From the NCBI GenBank assembly GCA_016630905.1, contig WBMQ01000005.1, positions 1,781,174 to 1,845,173 of the forward strand: a stretch of DNA of 64,000 bases, given 5' to 3'. Origin of the DNA: Capillidium heterosporum. Lineage: Eukaryota; Entomophthoromycota; Entomophthoromycetes; Entomophthorales; Capillidiaceae. Below, in pieces: positions 58,814-64,000 of the stretch; the stretch's first letter is position 1; the number at the start of each line of letters is the position of its first letter. Position numbers and translations under genes: made by a program. The notes under the pieces were generated by a model that had not been told where the DNA came from, ran no database searches, and saw only the letters and a program-made list of their open reading frames with translations.

Positions 58814-61800
58814 GTAGCCACCAGAGGTGGCTACTAAGAGGTACAGCAGCGAGGACAGAGAGAGCAGCGACAGTAGCCACCAGAGGTGGCTACTAAGAGG
58901 TACAGCAGCGAGGACAGAGAGAGCAGCGACAGTAGCCACCAGAGGTGGCTACTAAGAGGTACAGCAGCGAGGACAGAGAGAGCAGCGACAGTAGCCACCA
59001 GAGGTGGCTACTAAGAGGTACAGCAGCGAGGACAGAGAGAGCAGCGACAGTAGCCACCAGAGGTGGCTACTAAGAGGTACAGCAGCGAGGACAGAGAGAG
59101 CAGCGACAGTAGCCACCAGAGGTGGCTACTAAGAGGTACAGCAGCGAGGACAGAGAGAGCAGCGACAGTAGCCACCAGAGGTGGCTACTAAGAGGTACAG
59201 CAGCGAGGACAGAGAGAGCAGCGACAGTAGCCACCAGAGGTGGCTACTAAGAGGTACAGCAGCGAGGACAGAGAGAGCAGCGACAGTAGCCACCAGAGGT
59301 GGCTACTAAGAGGTACAGCAGCGAGGACAGAGAGAGCAGCGACAGTAGCCACCAGAGGTGGCTACTAAGAGGTACAGCAGCGAGGACAGAGAGAGCAGCG
59401 ACAGTAGCCACCAGAGGTGGCTACTAAGAGGTACAGCAGCGAGGACAGAGAGAGCAGCGACAGTAGCCACCAGAGGTGGCTACTAAGAGGTACAGCAGCG
59501 AGGACAGAGAGAGCAGCGACAGTAGCCACCAGAGGTGGCTACTAAGAGGTACAGCAGCGAGGACAGAGAGAGCAGCGACAGTAGCCACCAGAGGTGGCTA
59601 CTAAGAGGTACAGCAGCGAGGACAGAGAGAGCAGCGACAGTAGCCACCAGAGGTGGCTACTAAGAGGTACAGCAGCGAGGACAGAGAGAGCAGCGACAGT
59701 AGCCACCAGAGGTGGCTACTAAGAGGTACAGCAGCGAGGACAGAGAGAGCAGCGACAGTAGCCACCAGAGGTGGCTACTAAGAGGTACAGCAGCGAGGAC
59801 AGAGAGAGCAGCGACAGTAGCCACCAGAGGTGGCTACTAAGAGGTACAGCAGCGAGGACAGAGAGAGCAGCGACAGTAGCCACCAGAGGTGGCTACTAAG
59901 AGGTACAGCAGCGAGGACAGAGAGAGCAGCGACAGTAGCCACCAGAGGTGGCTACTAAGAGGTACAGCAGCGAGGACAGAGAGAGCAGCGACAGTAGCCA
60001 CCAGAGGTGGCTACTAAGAGGTACAGCAGCGAGGACAGAGAGAGCAGCGACAGTAGCCACCAGAGGTGGCTACTAAGAGGTACAGCAGCGAGGACAGAGA
60101 GAGCAGCGACAGTAGCCACCAGAGGTGGCTACTAAGAGGTACAGCAGCGAGGACAGAGAGAGCAGCGACAGTAGCCACCAGAGGTGGCTACTAAGAGGTA
60201 CAGCAGCGAGGACAGAGAGAGCAGCGACAGTAGCCACCAGAGGTGGCTACTAAGAGGTACAGCAGCGAGGACAGAGAGAGCAGCGACAGTAGCCACCAGA
60301 GGTGGCTACTAAGAGGTACAGCAGCGAGGACAGAGAGAGCAGCGACAGTAGCCACCAGAGGTGGCTACTAAGAGGTACAGCAGCGAGGACAGAGAGAGCA
60401 GCGACAGTAGCCACCAGAGGTGGCTACTAAGAGGTACAGCAGCGAGGACAGAGAGAGCAGCGACAGTAGCCACCAGAGGTGGCTACTAAGAGGTACAGCA
60501 GCGAGGACAGAGAGAGCAGCGACAGTAGCCACCAGAGGTGGCTACTAAGAGGTACAGCAGCGAGGACAGAGAGAGCAGCGACAGTAGCCACCAGAGGTGG
60601 CTACTAAGAGGTACAGCAGCGAGGACAGAGAGAGCAGCGACAGTAGCCACCAGAGGTGGCTACTAAGAGGTACAGCAGCGAGGACAGAGAGAGCAGCGAC
60701 AGTAGCCACCAGAGGTGGCTACTAAGAGGTACAGCAGCGAGGACAGAGAGAGCAGCGACAGTAGCCACCAGAGGTGGCTACTAAGAGGTACAGCAGCGAG
60801 GACAGAGAGAGCAGCGACAGTAGCCACCAGAGGTGGCTACTAAGAGGTACAGCAGCGAGGACAGAGAGAGCAGCGACAGTAGCCACCAGAGGTGGCTACT
60901 AAGAGGTACAGCAGCGAGGACAGAGAGAGCAGCGACAGTAGCCACCAGAGGTGGCTACTAAGAGGTACAGCAGCGAGGACAGAGAGAGCAGCGACAGTAG
61001 CCACCAGAGGTGGCTACTAAGAGGTACAGCAGCGAGGACAGAGAGAGCAGCGACAGTAGCCACCAGAGGTGGCTACTAAGAGGTACAGCAGCGAGGACAG
61101 AGAGAGCAGCGACAGTAGCCACCAGAGGTGGCTACTAAGAGGTACAGCAGCGAGGACAGAGAGAGCAGCGACAGTAGCCACCAGAGGTGGCTACTAAGAG
61201 GTACAGCAGCGAGGACAGAGAGAGCAGCGACAGTAGCCACCAGAGGTGGCTACTAAGAGGTACAGCAGCGAGGACAGAGAGAGCAGCGACAGTAGCCACC
61301 AGAGGTGGCTACTAAGAGGTACAGCAGCGAGGACAGAGAGAGCAGCGACAGTAGCCACCAGAGGTGGCTACTAAGAGGTACAGCAGCGAGGACAGAGAGA
61401 GCAGCGACAGTAGCCACCAGAGGTGGCTACTAAGAGGTACAGCAGCGAGGACAGAGAGAGCAGCGACAGTAGCCACCAGAGGTGGCTACTAAGAGGTACA
61501 GCAGCGAGGACAGAGAGAGCAGCGACAGTAGCCACCAGAGGTGGCTACTAAGAGGTACAGCAGCGAGGACAGAGAGAGCAGCGACAGTAGCCACCAGAGG
61601 TGGCTACTAAGAGGTACAGCAGCGAGGACAGAGAGAGCAGCGACAGTAGCCACCAGAGGTGGCTACTAAGAGGTACAGCAGCGAGGACAGAGAGAGCAGC
61701 GACAGTAGCCACCAGAGGTGGCTACTAAGAGGTACAGCAGCGAGGACAGAGAGAGCAGCGACAGTAGCCACCAGAGGTGGCTACTAAGAGGTACAGCAGC

Positions 61801-64000
61801 GAGGACAGAGAGAGCAGCGACAGTAGCCACCAGAGGTGGCTACTAAGAGGTACAGCAGCGAGGACAGAGAGAGCAGCGACAGTAGCCACCAGAGGTGGCT
61901 ACTAAGAGGTACAGCAGCGAGGACAGAGAGAGCAGCGACAGTAGCCACCAGAGGTGGCTACTAAGAGGTACAGCAGCGAGGACAGAGAGAGCAGCGACAG
62001 TAGCCACCAGAGGTGGCTACTAAGAGGTACAGCAGCGAGGACAGAGAGAGCAGCGACAGTAGCCACCAGAGGTGGCTACTAAGAGGTACAGCAGCGAGGA
62101 CAGAGAGAGCAGCGACAGTAGCCACCAGAGGTGGCTACTAAGAGGTACAGCAGCGAGGACAGAGAGAGCAGCGACAGTAGCCACCAGAGGTGGCTACTAA
62201 GAGGTACAGCAGCGAGGACAGAGAGAGCAGCGACAGTAGCCACCAGAGGTGGCTACTAAGAGGTACAGCAGCGAGGACAGAGAGAGCAGCGACAGTAGCC
62301 ACCAGAGGTGGCTACTAAGAGGTACAGCAGCGAGGACAGAGAGAGCAGCGACAGTAGCCACCAGAGGTGGCTACTAAGAGGTACAGCAGCGAGGACAGAG
62401 AGAGCAGCGACAGTAGCCACCAGAGGTGGCTACTAAGAGGTACAGCAGCGAGGACAGAGAGAGCAGCGACAGTAGCCACCAGAGGTGGCTACTAAGAGGT
62501 ACAGCAGCGAGGACAGAGAGAGCAGCGACAGTAGCCACCAGAGGTGGCTACTAAGAGGTACAGCAGCGAGGACAGAGAGAGCAGCGACAGTAGCCACCAG
62601 AGGTGGCTACTAAGAGGTACAGCAGCGAGGACAGAGAGAGCAGCGACAGTAGCCACCAGAGGTGGCTACTAAGAGGTACAGCAGCGAGGACAGAGAGAGC
62701 AGCGACAGTAGCCACCAGAGGTGGCTACTAAGAGGTACAGCAGCGAGGACAGAGAGAGCAGCGACAGTAGCCACCAGAGGTGGCTACTAAGAGGTACAGC
62801 AGCGAGGACAGAGAGAGCAGCGACAGTAGCCACCAGAGGTGGCTACTAAGAGGTACAGCAGCGAGGACAGAGAGAGCAGCGACAGTAGCCACCAGAGGTG
62901 GCTACTAAGAGGTACAGCAGCGAGGACAGAGAGAGCAGCGACAGTAGCCACCAGAGGTGGCTACTAAGAGGTACAGCAGCGAGGACAGAGAGAGCAGCGA
63001 CAGTAGCCACCAGAGGTGGCTACTAAGAGGTACAGCAGCGAGGACAGAGAGAGCAGCGACAGTAGCCACCAGAGGTGGCTACTAAGAGGTACAGCAGCGA
63101 GGACAGAGAGAGCAGCGACAGTAGCCACCAGAGGTGGCTACTAAGAGGTACAGCAGCGAGGACAGAGAGAGCAGCGACAGTAGCCACCAGAGGTGGCTAC
63201 TAAGAGGTACAGCAGCGAGGACAGAGAGAGCAGCGACAGTAGCCACCAGAGGTGGCTACTAAGAGGTACAGCAGCGAGGACAGAGAGAGCAGCGACAGTA
63301 GCCACCAGAGGTGGCTACTAAGAGGTACAGCAGCGAGGACAGAGAGAGCAGCGACAGTAGCCACCAGAGGTGGCTACTAAGAGGTACAGCAGCGAGGACA
63401 GAGAGAGCAGCGACAGTAGCCACCAGAGGTGGCTACTAAGAGGTACAGCAGCGAGGACAGAGAGAGCAGCGACAGTAGCCACCAGAGGTGGCTACTAAGA
63501 GGTACAGCAGCGAGGACAGAGAGAGCAGCGACAGTAGCCACCAGAGGTGGCTACTAAGAGGTACAGCAGCGAGGACAGAGAGAGCAGCGACAGTAGCCAC
63601 CAGAGGTGGCTACTAAGAGGTACAGCAGCGAGGACAGAGAGAGCAGCGACAGTAGCCACCAGAGGTGGCTACTAAGAGGTACAGCAGCGAGGACAGAGAG
63701 AGCAGCGACAGTAGCCACCAGAGGTGGCTACTAAGAGGTACAGCAGCGAGGACAGAGAGAGCAGCGACAGTAGCCACCAGAGGTGGCTACTAAGAGGTAC
63801 AGCAGCGAGGACAGAGAGAGCAGCGACAGTAGCCACCAGAGGTGGCTACTAAGAGGTACAGCAGCGAGGACAGAGAGAGCAGCGACAAGTAGCCACAGAG
63901 GTGGCTACTAAGAGGTACAGCATTCTGAGACAGAGCAGAGAAGAGCACGACAGTAGCCACCAAGACTGGTGGCTCTAAGAGGTACAGCAGCGAGGACAGA
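58814..64000. repeat. 59-bp hairpin satellite, 86 near-identical units plus a degraded edge
   Basis: The unit has arms GTAGCCACC and GGTGGCTAC around AGA, then a linker beginning TAAGAGGTACAGCAGCGAGG. Starting at 58814 with period 59, exactly 86 units fit to 63887; I saw no variant in the units I checked. The last 110 bp hold two altered units with small insertions and deletions (for example GACAAGTAGCCACAGAGG), which look like either a true array edge or sequencing error at a contig end. The array probably continues beyond the window. Confidence 0.95.

Noticed and set aside
57311-58939. Three overlapping minus-strand frames of 443-542 codons rich in Cys and Leu
   Set aside because: They arise because the 58-bp unit lacks stops on that strand and is not a multiple of 3, so all frames stay open and repeat the same text. 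No start context, no family; they are satellite artefacts.
57589-63900. Resemblance to a CRISPR array (regular 21-nt palindromes with 37-38-nt spacers)
   Set aside because: The 'spacers' are identical from unit to unit and the genome is eukaryotic. This is a tandem satellite.

Overview
The window looks like nuclear DNA of an AT-rich fungus. Protein-coding genes carry very short GT-AG introns (about 36-60 nt). The recognisable set is three WOPR-family (Wor1/Ryp1/Gti1/Pac2) regulators, NOP58, a PMP3-type membrane peptide, ZIFL-type major facilitator transporters, a DNMT1-like cytosine methyltransferase with BAH regions, and Integrator subunit 9. WOPR proteins are fungal. An Integrator subunit together with a trypsin relic makes an early-diverging (non-Dikarya) fungus more likely than an ascomycete yeast; that placement is inference.

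Layout: 0.5-2.5 kb holds an unrecognised intron-containing gene and a PMP3 gene. 2.6-26.8 kb is gene-poor, with three WOPR genes (7.9, 14.7 and 23.1 kb) separated by 4-7 kb stretches. These stretches contain relics, including a trypsin-like pseudogene at 18.5-19.2 kb whose lost catalytic residues nearly all fit C-to-T/G-to-A change, a second decayed reading frame at 6.0-6.4 kb, and an intact-looking copy of a dispersed repeat at 3.6-4.0 kb. 26.8-27.6 kb holds a frameshifted tubby-like gene. 27.8-35.7 kb is a tandem array of four MFS transporters, one of them a truncated pseudogene with nonsense codons. 37.6-40.7 kb holds an unknown basic protein and NOP58. 41.3-45.9 kb is the DNA methyltransferase. 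46.7-47.7 kb and 52.8-53.5 kb are two decayed BTB-domain genes that flank INTS9 (48.0-51.6 kb). 54.7-55.4 kb is a tubby/LURP-one-like gene.

From about 55.9 kb the sequence becomes extremely AT-rich and contains a second copy of the 3.6 kb repeat, altered mainly by C-to-T and G-to-A transitions. It then grades into a satellite: degenerate AT-rich units, 21 units of 58 bp, then 86 essentially identical units of 59 bp that run to the window end. Every unit carries a 9-bp-stem, 3-nt-loop palindrome whose sequence differs between classes while the pairing is kept.

The most interesting theme is the combination of (i) repeat copies and pseudogenes decayed by transitions, resembling repeat-induced point mutation, (ii) a cytosine methyltransferase whose motif VI reads EQI rather than ENV, and (iii) a palindromic satellite graded from mutated to pristine. 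That these belong to one process is inference.
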